Under the pieces are notes generated by a model. It was given only the letters and a program-made list of their open reading frames with translations. It ran no database searches and was not told the DNA's origin. From assembly GCA_028554755.1 (NCBI GenBank), contig JAPTOF010000015.1:8928001-8992000 (forward strand): a stretch of 64,000 bases of DNA, read 5' to 3'. This DNA comes from Cordia subcordata (lineage: Eukaryota > Streptophyta > Magnoliopsida > Boraginales > Cordiaceae). The stretch's first letter is position 1, and every line of letters begins with the position of its first letter. The translations under genes were made by a program, and so were the position numbers. Below are positions 21,351 to 33,109 of this stretch, piece by piece.

Positions 21351-21810
21351 ACAAATCACTAATATTCCAAGGCTCCATATTTCTGACGTAACAAGCATAA
21401 CACAAATGCGATCAATTGTTCAAAATCCTTAATCTTATAACAGTATAAAAATGTTTATACATAAGATCCATCAAATAAAAATTTCACAGTTAATAATCAA
21501 AAACTTTTTGAATTATGACGATGAGTAATGAATATAGATTCTAAATGTTTTTATAACTTAGGAAACCAATTTGAACTCTCTTTCAATCATCTTGGGGTGG
21601 ATTTTTTTGTAGATCCTCAGAGTAATTATAATCTAACCAACCAAGTCGGCTTTCATCATTAAGTAATGTGATAAATGCTTGCCACATTTTTATCTGGGTC
21701 ATTAGATTAATAGAATAGAACATTAAAGAGCTTCGAACAACCATTCCAAGCAACTTGCATAGCTTTTCAACACAATCTTAAGTTTTTGGTTCATGTGTAC
21801 CTATGGAAGG
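21351..21810 (-). other. Unassigned sequence upstream of the Harbinger remnant
   Basis: No clear gene. A WQAFITLLNDESRLGW stretch on the minus strand near 21620-21690 faintly recalls the Myb/SANT-like companion protein of Harbinger elements, but the similarity is too weak to call. Confidence 0.3.
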
Positions 21811-22523
21811 TGATAAGTTTCATATTTTTATATAAAACCCGTTAATTTAATTTCATTATATTATTCACTGGTGGTAAATTGAGCTATTTAATTTAATTTT
21901 TGATATAATACAGATTTGGAAGAAGAATGAAAAAATCTGGAGTCAAAATGAAGAAATTGGAACAAGAAAAGGAAAGCTGAATGTTGGGGAAATTCACGAG
22001 TTCCAATGTGCAATTTTATTAAAAAAATTCACAACTGGAGCAATGGAGCTTGGAATGAGCTAATTCAAGATTTGATGGAAAGCTTATATCAAGGGCTATA
22101 ACTTTCCAGTTGAGAGTTTTTGCTAATTCTCACAAAAAAAGGTTCGAATCACGTTCAAATTTTTTAGCACTAGAAGCCAAGGAAACCTTTGAAGTTGTGG
22201 GCCCTACATGAATTGATTAATAAAAAAAGGGAAATTGAGACGATGTTGCTAAGTCATGCATGTGTCTTGTTATTGACATTGTAGGGCAAGAATTCAACTT
22301 GGAAAGAAAGAGAAAAGGAAAGGAAAAAAGACACAATTCCATCTTGCAGTCTCTCAAAAGTCAGTGACCTCATGCTATGTGTGTGTATATGTGTGTGTAT
22401 ATATATATATATATATCTGTATATGTGTATGTATATATACTTACATATGTGTATATGTGTGTGTATGTATATATACATAATATATATCTATATCTATCTA
22501 TATATATATATCTATATATATAT
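21811..22523 (+). repeat. First part of a family-F gypsy LTR, cut at a TA microsatellite
   Basis: It starts TGATAAGTTTCATATTTTTA, and its first ~110 bases match the start of the F 3' LTR read on the minus strand from 30424. It runs to a (TA)n/(TG)n tract and stops where the copia LTR begins (22524). The missing second part of the same LTR lies at 37634-38813 in opposite orientation, also bounded by a TA/TG tract. The two parts together give about 1.9 kb, the size of the other LTRs here. Confidence 0.75.
22378..22523. repeat. TA/TG microsatellite
   Basis: Irregular runs of TGTGTA and TATATA. Peptides predicted on the minus strand here (Tyr/Ile/His repeats) are artefacts. Confidence 0.9.
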
Positions 22524-22917
22524 TGAAAACAAAAACAAAAAATGAACAAAAACACACTAACCACTTGCAGCGTGAATTCCCTCGAATACTTTTTCTATTG
22601 ATCGTGGAGCACCTTACGAGAAGATGATGGATGTTTTCACAACACTGAATGTCTTTTTGTTCTAAATTTAGAGGAGAAATTTTTCTTCAGAGAGAATTTT
22701 CTTCAAGAAGAATACAGAGAGAAGAAGTAAAAGAGTCGTTGTTCTCTGGAGTAAATTATGTGTACATCTTATTCTACTAACTGCTAAAAAGCAGTTTTAT
22801 TCTAATAAGAAAACTGACAGAGGTATTTTTTCAACAACTATCTCTATACCTTATCTATTCCATATTTGGGGCGGGTCAACCCACTCATAGGCGCCCACCC
22901 AGATCCATTTTCTTTCA
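22524..22917 (-). repeat. 3' LTR of copia element I/J (394 bp)
   Basis: On the minus strand it starts TGAAAGAAAATGG and ends ...GTTTTCA. It is collinear, in inverted orientation, with the LTR at 38814-39203. A purine tract GAGTAGGAGA lies just inside (22918-22927, minus strand), so this copy is the 3' LTR of the minus-strand copia to its right. Flank on the outer side is TATAT (22519-22523). Confidence 0.88.
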
Positions 22918-24040
22918 TCTCCTACTCACACATCATGGGTTAGAATTCATATGCTTAGCTATTTACTTTAGCTTTGCTTCCATTTCATCTTCTTTACATA
23001 TATAGAACTATCACACTTGGCAAATAGGTAGTGCAACCAACAAGCATATGAGCATTGATTGCTACCAACCTGTTAAGATATATAGCTACTCAAACAATTC
23101 ATGTCCTTTGCATATCTTGTAGTGTCCTAGACAAAATTTATAATATCAATATTATAGTAACTCAATCCCTTGTACAATATATCACTTTATCCTTGTGATA
23201 GCTAGAGTCTACTTTTTACAATATCATGTGTTTTCATTATCATGTCTTTGTCCTTATCAACAAACGTGATCGGTTGACCATTAAACACATGTTTTGATAT
23301 ATAATTTAGTCTTCTTTTTGTGCACGAATCTGTCTATAACAATCAGGTTGATTTCTTAGACATGACTATTTAGGTCGAATCATTCATGACCATCAATAAC
23401 ATCCTAAAGTAGTATACACCAAATTAAAATGTCAAGAGACAGTCAAAAGTATTAAGGACACAAAACATAGTTGTTTATAAAGGTCTCACATAGTGAAGAA
23501 GTAGGGATCATCCTTCACTACCTTAGTGGTCACATTAAGCACGGGTGGTATGACTCACATGCTTCGATATTACCAATTCTTGTGTCATATGTCTCAAACT
23601 TGTGTAATACCATACAGATATATAGTTAGACAATTCTCATTGTCTAAAATGAATTCTTCAATTGATCAACCCTTACTAAAAAAAAATTTAAGAATTTCAC
23701 ATCTGGCTATGATAGACTAAGTAGACGGTGGGAATCTACTTTGATCACGAAAAGAGATGTTCTGAACATGTGCATGATCTCATCTTAATCTTTTATTAAG
23801 GCGACTATCATTAACTCTAGTTTAAGAGTTCTTCATTTTGCATGAGTTAGTCTCATTTTTCCACACCTCTTTGTGCCAAAGGTGATTGCCTATGTGAGAA
23901 GGCCAATCCAGAGTTTATCGACATACTTTTTGTTTTTCATCATATGCACAAAAATAAATAAATATCAATGAATCAAAATATCATATATAATGGAAATATC
24001 AATGCACTTTGCTTTGCAATATTTGTATCAAATTCTACGT
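22918..24040 (-). other. 3' untranslated region of copia I/J
   Basis: About 1.1 kb between the end of RNase H and the 3' LTR with no supportable gene; the 64-codon frame at 23526-23720 shows nothing recognisable. Confidence 0.5.
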
Positions 24041-25600
24041 AACCCAATAGATCTAACATGATCCAGAAAAAAATCCCTTGCTAGAGGCTTTGTAAAAGGA
24101 TCCACAAGCATATTGCGTGTGGGGATATATTGCAAATTGACTTTCTTTTATGCAATAATATCTCTCACAAAGTTATACTTTATATCTATGTGTTTGGTTT
24201 AACTATGATATTTGGGATCTTTGACATAGGCCATTGGGCTTGACTATCACAGTATATTGTGATTGGACTCCAACTATCGTTTGAGAATCCTAAATGCTTA
24301 AAGAATCTTTTTAACCAAACAGCTTCTTGAACAGCAACTGCACAAGCTACAAATTTAGCTTCCATAGTGGACTAAGCAACACAAGTTTGTCTCTTGCTGC
24401 TCCAAGATATAGCATAATTGTTAAGCAAGAATACATAACCCAAAGTTGATTTGCGTCCATCCAAGTCGCCAGCCTAATCAGCATCAGTATATACTTCTAT
24501 GCGTAAGCTTGATCCTTGAAAACAGAGAGCATGGTTTTTGGTACCTTTCGAGAACCTTAATATTCTCTTTATAGCTTTGCAATGTTCTGGTCCAGGATTC
24601 GATTGGAAACGGCTAACTAAACCAACGGCAAAATAAATATCTGGTCCAGTACACATCATGACATACATAAGACTACCAATGCCACTCGAATAAGGCATAG
24701 TTGATATTCTTTTCTTTTCTTCTGGAGTGTTGGGACACATGTTGGCACTCAAATTCAAGCCTTAGCTATCAGAGTGTCAATGGTTTTACAATTTTTATCA
24801 GAAAACGTTCAAGTATCTTATCAATGTAAGGCTCCTGAGATAGGGACAATAGCCTTTTCGACCTATCTCTATGAATTTTAACACCAAGAATATAGTTTTC
24901 TTCTCCCATATCTTTCATCTCAAATTGGGAGAGTAGCCACTCCTTATTTGCTTTGACAAAATCTTTTTCATTTCTAGCTAATAGAATATCATCCACATAG
25001 AGAGATAATACAACTAATTTTTCTTTAGGACACTTAACATATACACAGTGGTCTTCATCTATCATTTCAAAATCATTTGATGAAATGACTTCATGAAATC
25101 TTATAATCCACTGTCTAGATGCTTGTTTAAGACCATAGATTGATTTTCGCAATCTATAGACTTTTTCCTCTAAACCTTTTTCCACAAAGCCTAAAGGTTG
25201 TTCCATGTAAATATCCTCTTCTAGATCTCCATTGAGAAATGCGGTTTTGACATCCATTTGGTGTAATTCCAAATCTAATTGCGCTACTATAGCTAGGATA
25301 ATGTAAATTGAGGTAAGTCTTACAACATGAGAAAAAGTTTCTTCAAAATCAATTCCTTCCTGTTGTGTGTAGCTTTTTGCTACTAAGCGAGCCTTATATC
25401 TCTCAATAGAATTGTTAGTTTTTTTTTTAATTTTGAGAACCCATTTGTTCCCAATTGCTTTGCATCTTTTTGGAAGGTCAACCAACTCCCATACTTTATT
25501 CCTTTTCATTGATTCCATTTCCTCTTCCATTGCCTTTTTCCATTCTTACTTAGCAAGACATGATAGTGCTTCACGTACTGTCTTAAGTTCTTCCTCATCC
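24041..25600 (-). pseudogene. pol: Copia I/J reverse transcriptase and RNase H
   Basis: The frame 25530-24769 (253 codons) covers most of a copia reverse transcriptase: NKVWELVDLPK at residues 11-21, KARLVAKSYTQQEGIDFEETF at 46-66, QMDVKTAFLNGDLEE at 91-105, and the catalytic YVDD at 178-181. The next frame (24758-24474) carries the SSGIGSLMYVMMCTGPDI connection, and RNase H traces (DADQAGDLDGRKST, then STMEAKFVA) extend to about 24340. It copies element RNA into cDNA and removes the RNA strand. Stops at the junctions make it inactive, though the reverse transcriptase core is well kept. Confidence 0.88.
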
Positions 25601-27200
25601 TGTGGAGTTATCATAAAGACTTCTCTTCAATTTCAAATCTACGACGAGGAATTGTTCCTCAACTACTCCTTCTGGGATGAAGTTCTTGTGAAACAAAATC
25701 ACTAAATGATGCAATATCTTCTTTGGATCCAAGAATTTGAGTACATCTTCCTCATTTTCTCGCAATTGTGATACTTTCTCTTGTACCACTTCCAATTGCA
25801 TAACATCTTCTCTAGTCTCATATAATTCATATAAACCAAGATTCTTGTCAACTTCACCTCTACTTGGAAAGTCATTTTCTAGGAATTTAATATCTCGTGA
25901 TTCAATTTCAGTAAGACCTCCATCATTATGTTCACCAATGAACACATATCCTTTAAAGTGCTCAGGATATCTAATAAAGATACACCTTTTTCCTCTAGGT
26001 CCTAATTTTCCGTACTTGTGAGATGGATCATGAATCTAGGCTGCTAAACCCTAAGGTCTTAAGTATGATAGATCAAGTTTTCTATTTGTCCATAATTCAT
26101 AAGGAGTTGATGGAAGTGACTTAGTGGGTACTCGGTTAAGTATATAGGTTGCAATCAATAAAGCATCTCCTCAGTAAGATATTGGGAGATTCGCTTGTGC
26201 CATCATAGACCTAACCATCTCTAGGAGTGTCTTATTCCTCCTTTCAGCCATTTCATTTTGTTGTGGTGTTTTAGGAATAGTAAATTGCCTTATTATTCCT
26301 TTTCATCGCAAAGCACTTTGAACTGATCAGATAGATATTCATACCCTTATTCTGTCCTTAAGGTTTTAACTTTTCTTTCTAACTGATTCTGCACTTCATT
26401 TAAGAATTTTATGGAACATTTTAATGCTTCTGACTTGCAAGAGATCAGATAGACGTAACTAAACCGCATGAAGTCATCTATAAAAGTGATAAAATAACAT
26501 TCCCCACATCTTGTTTGAACATTAATTGGACCACAGACATCTGAATGGATTAATTGCAATGGATGTTCAGCTCTTTTAGCTTTACCAAATGGTTTTCTTA
26601 TTGCTTTCCCTACTAGGCAATATTCACAAGTTGGCAAGTCAACCTTCGTAAGTGAACCTAGAAGGTTTTTCTTTGCCAAATGATTCCTTCAGTCTTGACC
26701 GATATGACCTGACCTAGCATGCCACACAGTTTCTTCCAAATCTAACAAACTAGAAAAAGCAACTAGTATTATAATAACTACTAATAGAGTTATCATCATC
26801 CAACACCATAAAACTGTTAGAAATAAAACCAGAACCATAAAAAGTAGTGCCATGATCGATATCTACTTGTTTATCCTGGAAATGCATACTAAAACTTAGC
26901 CCTAAAAGAACATTGACCGAGACCAAGTTTCGCTGAATGTCAGGTGCAAACGAAACATCATGCAGGTACAAAGTTTGACCTCTTCGCAAGCTCAACTTGC
27001 ATGTGCCAATTCCTTTGACTTTAACTTTATTGTTGTCACTTGCATATATCCATCTAGGTCTTACTGGAATTTGACGGTACTCTACATAGACCCCTCAATC
27101 TCTAGCTACATGGTCGATTGCTCCTGAATAAACGGTCCATAAAGGAGAAGAATCAGTTAGCAACATAGTGCTAGCTACACATACAAAATCATAAGAAGAA
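25600..27200 (-). pseudogene. pol: Copia I/J protease end and integrase
   Basis: In order on the minus strand: a degenerate protease active site reading YSGA in place of DSGA (about 27115-27135), then RRGQTLYLHDVSFAPDIQRNLVSV (26990-26915). The integrase zinc-binding and core region at 26679-26347 has LPTCEYCLVGKAIRKPFGKA, HSDVCGPI (first catalytic Asp) and FIDDFMRF. An acidic linker (25945-25595) leads to the reverse transcriptase. Loss of the protease Asp and several frame breaks indicate decay. Confidence 0.8.
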
Positions 27201-27435
27201 AAATTTGCTACCTTCTTGGGCTCATTATACTCGCAAGCAAATGACCCAACTTGTCACAATTATAGCATTTCATCTTGCTCTTATCTTTCTTCTTCTGAGC
27301 ATACTTGCTTTTGTTGTTGTGCTTTTTCTTGTTCTTCTTAGGATCAAATTGTTTTCCCTCACCTTTTCCTTCCCAATTCTTCCAGTTCTTCTTGCACTTG
27401 TTGCCCAAGCCCTTTTTAGAGCTTGACCCAGCAAG
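27200..27435 (-). pseudogene. gag: Copia I/J gag C-terminus with zinc knuckle (truncated at 27435)
   Basis: A Lys-rich linker leads into KMKCYNCDKLGHLLASI, a CCHC zinc knuckle (C48, C51, H56 in the 27408-27208 frame) whose last Cys is replaced by Ile. In copia gag this module binds the genomic RNA. Sequence beyond about 27435 belongs to an LTR of a different family, so the N-terminal part of gag is missing here; a gag N-terminus of the expected kind is at 41227-41300. Confidence 0.8.
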
Positions 27436-28832
27436 CTGAGAACATATAAATAGGGCCCGATTCTGCAGAAAAAAGGAGGACTTTTTGGAAGATTAACACA
27501 CACTTCACACCTAAAATTCTCACACACTTAACCCTAGATTCCACCCACTTCACACACACTTTTCACACATTTCTCACTAAGAGCCAAGCTTGATTTGGAG
27601 GGTTCAAACATTTGGAATCAAGTTTGCTCAAAAGCTTTGTACAAGTTTAGCTAGGATCAAAGGGAAGCTTCATTATCTCTCTTTCATTCTATTTCCTATT
27701 ATGATTGAGTAGATTTGTGTAGGGTGATTTAACTTATGTAATGGGTTAACTACATACTCTTATGATATGGGATGTGATGGCTGAATATATATATATATAT
27801 ATATATATATACATGCTTTAAATTCTCTTGTTCAAATGGGCATTTTCTCATTTATGTCTAAGTGTTTGATAAAATGCCTAGATAAGTAACATGTGTATAA
27901 ATTGAAGTTTATTTGTTACTAAACACATCTAATCTAATCCGTGTTATAATCATGTCTATGTGTTTACATTCATGTCTATATGTATATTTGCATGCCTACT
28001 AATGACTATAACTTCAATAAATCATACATGTTGGTTGTTAATTGCTTCTAATGGTGCGAACTGAACATGACGATGTTTGGTAGTTGAATAGGTTCCATTA
28101 TTCACGAGCACCTTGGCCTTGAACATGTATGAACACACTAGCAAGTCAAATCCTGCTGTAGTGACCTTAGAATGACGAAGTGTAATTTAGGGCTAGTCTA
28201 GACCGAGTCTCCTTTGGCTTTAAATCTAGCCAATAGGTTTCCGAATAGGTTTAGTCGACCTTAGCAACACTAGGTCTTGGCTTTAAATCCAGCCAAAGGT
28301 TTGGGTACTAAGGTAGGTTCATTCTAAGTCACCTAGAAAGTTAGTTAGTCACTCTTGAGGCCCTAGGTCATAAGGACCACGCCGTAGCTTTATGAGGTGC
28401 CGCCTAGGGACGGACCCGCACCGAGTCCTAGGGGAAAATTAGGACACTAACTAGCAACCTTATTAAAAGCACTCATGATAGTTAGCCATCATCCCTTAAT
28501 CCCATAACGTTTGAGTATAGAATTACCCATTCATAAGTCGAAGTCACCCTAATCCCTTCTCAATTGTTAGTTCCCTCTTGACCAACTTGTGTTCCCATTT
28601 TTCATATTCATAGTTTAGTTTTATTTCCTTTACCTAGAGCTCCCGATAATCCTAAACCCCAAAAATATGTCTAGTTTAGATCTTTCTTTTTGGCACCTTC
28701 TAGAGCACCAAGCATAGAATCCACCCATATTATTCACGCCTCCCTGTGGTTCGACACCCGCACTTGTACACACTTTATTGCACGATCTGTACGCTTGTGG
28801 ATCTTTTAGAGCTTGCACTCGAAAGACGCACT
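27436..28832 (+). repeat. Family-A-like LTR, 3' part
   Basis: Collinear with about 49055-50460 of the element A 5' LTR: TATA box (27445-27451), the ACACACTTAACCCTA leader (about 27514-27528), CATGTCTA..TGT motifs (27853-27990), duplicated CTTTAAATC..CCAA subrepeats (28213-28300) and the GGGACGGACCCGCACCGAGTCC core (28409-28430). It ends at ...AAAGACGCA, three or four bases short of the expected ATCA end. A (TA)n tract lies at 27786-27812. The matching 5' part is at about 29800-30319 in opposite orientation. Confidence 0.8.
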
Positions 28833-29325
28833 AGAGTACTTCAAAGATCACCATGATCAAGCACCTTGATTTCCATTCTTTCAAAAAAAAACTCGTTTTT
28901 ACTATTCGAACACATTTTTAGTTTTAGTTGACTTTAAATTTATTGACTTTGATAAACAAGTTATTTCTTTTATACAATCTTAACTTTCATTTCTTTTCCT
29001 GCCTATATATTAATTTTGATGATGTCAAAGGGGAAAAGTAAATGGGGCAATGGGGGAATGATATAATGTTGATTGAATGGTATATATGCTTTGTTGATTT
29101 GTTGATATGCTTTGTTGATATGTTTGTTGTACTTATTGTGGATATGGCTATTTGTATGATTGTTGATGGGTTGATTATTGTTGAAAAATGTCTTCAAAAT
29201 ATGCATGAGTTAAATCTTGACAGGGGGAGTATTTTCCCAAATACATTTTTTAATGAATGCATATATTAAGGTGGAGTCCTTTTGCTCATATCTTAAAAAT
29301 TTGTCATCATCAAAAAGGGGGAGAT
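28833..29325 (+). mobile_element. Sirevirus-type copia: 3' internal end with polypurine tract
   Basis: The stretch TTTGTCATCATCAAAAAGGG followed by GGGAGATTG (about 29301-29327) is the characteristic 3' end of Sirevirus/Maximus copia elements. Upstream are T/G-rich repeats of TTGTTGATATG type (29080-29180) and no coding sequence I can support. The left boundary at 28833 is set only by the end of the family-A-like LTR. Confidence 0.65.
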
Positions 29326-29800
29326 TGTTAGCTAAATATTCACTATTAATTTTGAAGATGAAAATATATATGCATTATTTGACTAAAAAAAAAGGCTTCT
29401 TGTGAAAATAAGAGGATACTTAAGAAGAAGCTTTGAAAGATTGAAGAAAATGTGCAAAATGCACTATCTGAAGAAAGAGAAGAGAAGAAGGCATACGGAG
29501 GAGAAGAGATGACATAAGGAATACCGGATATTATTTTCTCTCTGCTCTTTTGTGAAATGCCTATATATTGTGTTTGGCTCAAATTCTCTTCTTCCTTGTT
29601 CAAACTAAATTTTAACTTTTGCGTATTTGATTTCACATATGCACAAATAAATTTGAATGCACACATAAAGTAAAAATGTATTATTGGGGTGTTTCAAATC
29701 ATAACATGTATTTACAAATTATCTCAAAATAATTTGGAGTTGTGAAAATTGCACTTAAAATGTTTCATGCAAATGTTTGGCTTTACTTCACTTTCTGGAG
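29326..29800 (+). repeat. Sirevirus-type LTR, 5' part
   Basis: It starts TGTTAGCTAAATATTC directly after the purine tract, as in Sireviruses. The right boundary is uncertain; the GC-rich block at 29800-29990 may belong to this LTR or to the inverted family-A-like LTR. Confidence 0.6.
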
Positions 29801-30319
29801 TGGCCGGACCCCCCAGCCGATCGACCGGCTGACCTGGGAGGGTCACCCGGCCAAGTCAGAGAAGGAAGGAAAAAGCCGGACACCCTAGCAGGTCGACTGG
29901 CTAAGGCGCCTAGCCAAGTCAGAGAAGGTAAGGTGCAAGCCGGACGACCCAGCCGGTTGACTGGGTGAACGGCTGCTGTAATAAATGCATTAGCCGTTTA
30001 TTACCGTTCTGGTCGAGATTTTCATCTTTCCTTCGCCTTCAATGGTCTATTTCTTGTGCTTAATCTTCATCGCACGACTCGTACCTCGTCTATCTTCCAC
30101 GTTGATTCTCGTTCAAGCTCCGTTTTAGCCCTATAGCTCACCTAAGGCACAAAATTAAGCATTTAGTATAGCATTTGACTTAGAAACTCAACTATGTACA
30201 TTTCCTCACGCTTAAGCCTAACCCAAGTATATGTGCTATACTAATGCATCTTTTAAAGCTCAAGATACCTCTTAAACATAGGCAATTAACAACATAAATG
30301 CACACAAAAACACATCTCA
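29800..30319 (-). repeat. Family-A-like LTR, 5' part, with GC-rich tandem block
   Basis: Read on the minus strand from 30319 it starts TGAGATGTGTTTTTGTG and follows the A LTR start: AATTGCCTAT..TTTAAGAGGTAT, AAAAGATGCATTAGT, then TTAGGTGA. Toward 29800-29990 lies a GC-rich block with repeated CCAAGTCAGAGAAGG and GGTCGAC/CCGG palindromes, reminiscent of the GGTCGACC-rich stretch in the A LTRs (about 48940-49050). It inserted into the F 3' LTR (30320 onward). Confidence 0.65.
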
Positions 30320-30424
30320 TTAGTATTAAATAAAAAATTAAATTAAATAACTCAATTTAGCACCAATTAATGGTATAATAAAATTAAATTAAAGGGGTTT
30401 TATATAAAAATATGGAACTTATCA
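30320..30424 (-). repeat. Start of the F 3' LTR (truncated)
   Basis: On the minus strand, TGATAAGTTCCATATTTTTA follows a purine tract (GTGGGTTTAAGGGTG, minus strand). About 105 bases match the LTR start at 21811 before family-A-like LTR sequence takes over. Confidence 0.75.
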
Positions 30425-31767
30425 CACCCTTAAACCCACTCTTTGCTTGTCCTCAAGCAAAGGAACGGATCAACTCAAGGAAAACATTCAAGTAAATGCA
30501 AAGAGAAAAATGACACAAATAACAATGAATCAATTGTGAGACAAAAATCACATAGTCAAGCATGCACATGGTGCAACACTTATTTAGCATGTATTCCTCA
30601 ATTACTCAACTTCAATCATGTCATCTCTTTCAGCCAGTTTAAGCACATCAGGTAATTAACATGAATAGAAAATTGACTTTATAAAACTTGGTTAAACCTT
30701 GAGCCATTCCGCTTCACACAACAGAAACAAAGAGTAATCCCCATAACTTTTTCCACTCATTTTTTTTTTCATTTTTTTTTCATTTTTTCAACTTTTTTTC
30801 CCTTTTTCCTACTTTTCACACTTTTCATTTTTCAGAATACAATATAGTAACAATTGAGTACACATGAATAACAATTGTGCCATTTTGACACTTGTTCACA
30901 ATTTTTCGTCTTTTTTTTACTTTTCATGCTTTTGCCTTTTTGGCTTTTTTCACTCTTCCCTTTGTTTTTTGAATACAAAGTAGCACTTCAACAAACTTTC
31001 TACTAGGTCAAACACAAGCTTACAAAGTCGCCTTCTTCTGTCTCTTAATCACCCTTATAATGCTTACAAAAAATGACATAATTAAAGCAAGCAATGAGGG
31101 ATTTATAGCAAAGATAGAACAACTGCGCCAACAAATTCACTCACCAATCATGCAAGACTCACTATCAAGTCAAAGTTACCTGTGCAATTCAAGCTTATAT
31201 ATGCAAAAAAATTTCAAATTTACCCTATCTTTCACCTTATTGACACATAATCGTAGAAGCACATTGTTGTTCAGTCTCCCCTAAACCCAAGTCTTACAAT
31301 GTCCTCATTGCAAGTAACATTAAACAATAGAAGGGAAAGAGCTAGAATGAGACAACCTGATAGAAAATGCCAATAAGACTATGTACTCAACAACAGCTGA
31401 CAGTTCCTGTATTCACTTGATAATCTTGCCAAACACATTCCTTCCTCACAAGTGAGAGCATCTTTAGTTAAAGCACAAAAGATAGAGATAGGAATAATCG
31501 ATGAATTTTTTTTAAAGAAAATATTTTTGAAATTTTTTATTCTTTATTTTTTTTTGGCTGCCCCTATTTACATCCCCATACAAAGGTTCCGAACTTTGGG
31601 AGGCACTTAAGCCGACTCACAAAAATAATTAAAAATGAAAAGAGAAAAATAAATTAAAAACAAAGAAGTCAATCAAACAAATTAAAGAAATTCTACTCAA
31701 ATATCCTAGGTTGCCTCCTCAGGAGAGCTAAGTTTACTGTCTTCAGTAAGATGAGATACCCCACTTC
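30425..31767 (-). other. 3' tail of element F
   Basis: Noncoding. After the integrase stop the minus strand has a CTCCTGAGGAGGCAACCTAGG box (about 31707-31727). Long T/A-rich blocks follow (minus-strand A-rich, 30760-30800 and 31500-31560), and then the TTGCTTGAGGACAAGCAAAG stem-like stretch (about 30443-30462) just before the purine tract. The layout parallels the tails of A, C, E and the LARD. Confidence 0.65.
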
Positions 31768-32970
31768 TCAACTTGTATATATAGGATCTATAAGATCCAT
31801 TGATTCGACCACCTCACTAGGTAGTGGTGGTCTAATTGTATGCTTCAACCTTTGCCCATTAACAATGAATTTTCTTCCATCTTTAAGATCTCTAATTTGA
31901 ACTGCACCAAAAGGAAATACCTGTATTATCTCATATTAACCATTTCACCTAGGTCTTAGCTTTCATAGAAAGATACGCAATTTAGAGTAAAATAGCTAAA
32001 CCTTTTTATGCAGTTCAAAAGCTTTTCCTCAAAATCATCCGATCATGCATTTTTTTCATCCGCTCCTTAAAAAGTTTAGCATTCTCATAAGCATCATGTT
32101 ACATCTCATCCAACTCACTAAGTTGAAGCTTTCTCTCTTCCCTAATCTTAGTGAAATCAAAACTCAAACTCTTAATCGCCCAATAGGCCCTACGCTTTAA
32201 CTCAACTGGAAAGTGACAAGCTTTCCCATAGACCATGAAACGATGACATTCCTATAGGCGTCTTGTATGCAGTCTTATACGCCCAAAGTGCATCATTAAG
32301 GCGCATAGACCAATCATTCCTATCCGGTCTAACCTTTTTCTCTGTAATGTACTTGATTTCCCAATTAGACACCTCTACTTAGCCATTAGTTTGTAGTTGG
32401 TATGGATTAGCTACTTTATGTGTGATTGAGTACTTTCTAAGTAAAGCCTCAAAAGCTCTATGTGCAAAGTGCTTACCTCTATCACTAATAATTTCTCTAG
32501 GGTTGCCAAGCCTGTAAAAGATGTTACCTTTAAGAAAATCCATGACAACCCCATGATCATTAATCCTAGTTGTTATGGCCTTTACCCATTTTGACATATA
32601 ATGAACAACAACCAAAATATACACATAGCCATAAGAAGGTGGAAAAGAACCCATAAAATCAATTCCTTACATGTCAAATATTTCACAAACAAGAATAGGA
32701 TTAAGGGGCATTATATCTCTTTTCGACAAGCCACTTGTGCGTTGCCACCTTTCGCAAGCCTTACAAAAATTGTGTGGATCCTTAAAAGGTGAAGGACAAT
32801 AAAATACACATTACAAAACTTTGGCTGTTGTACAACGACCTTCAAAATGACCCCCACATTCTTGTGCATGACAAAAAGATAAAATACTTTAATGCTTGTG
32901 CTCAGAAACACATCTATGTAGAATTTGATCAGAAAAAATACAAAAAAGATTAGGGTCATTCCAAACACAT
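31768..32970 (-). pseudogene. pol: Element F integrase
   Basis: The minus-strand frame 32654-32379 contains MGSFPPSYGYVYILVVVHYMSKW and [28 protein letters not shown]. This is the DDE core of a gypsy integrase with the second catalytic Asp in SDRG; the Asp that should open the VVDY-type motif reads His. Upstream traces (about 32740-32860) cover the HHCC zinc-binding region. Downstream, the C-terminal IVNGQRLKH motif at about 31865-31840 ends at the stop 31768-31770. Multiple stops and frameshifts are present. Confidence 0.8.
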
Positions 32971-33109
32971 AACTTTACCTATGACAAGAAACGAACCTTC
33001 TTTGCTTTGCTTTATCCTTTAAGCAACTCACTTACAACCAAGTAGTTCACAGTATATGCATAGCAAGGTGCTTTAGATTGTGCAACAAACAATTGCTTAT
33101 CAAGAAAAG

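Larger units (their letters stand above)
22524..27435 (-). mobile_element. Copia element I/J, 3' half (gag end, pol, 3' LTR)
   Basis: This minus-strand copia starts abruptly in gag at about 27435 and runs through protease, integrase and reverse transcriptase/RNase H to its purine tract and 3' LTR. Its 5' LTR, primer site and gag start are not upstream. The matching 5' half lies at 38814-41300 in the opposite orientation, and both halves border parts of the same F LTR. Confidence 0.8.

Noticed and set aside
21600..21700. Possible Myb/SANT-like companion protein of the Harbinger element
   Set aside because: Only one weak stretch matches and no open frame supports it; kept as unassigned sequence.
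22254..22564. Tyr/Ile/His-repeat peptides on the minus strand
   Set aside because: Direct translation of a TA/TG microsatellite. The same applies to the repeat-rich stretch of the frame at 38443-38880.
27786..27812. Regular short repeats that might suggest a CRISPR-like or satellite array
   Set aside because: Only dinucleotide microsatellites (also 22378-22523, 38707-38813, 41741-41785); no spaced repeats, and the sequence is a plant genome.
29777..29968. 63-codon frame in the GC-rich block
   Set aside because: Composition effect of a tandem GC-rich repeat within an LTR; no start context or homology.
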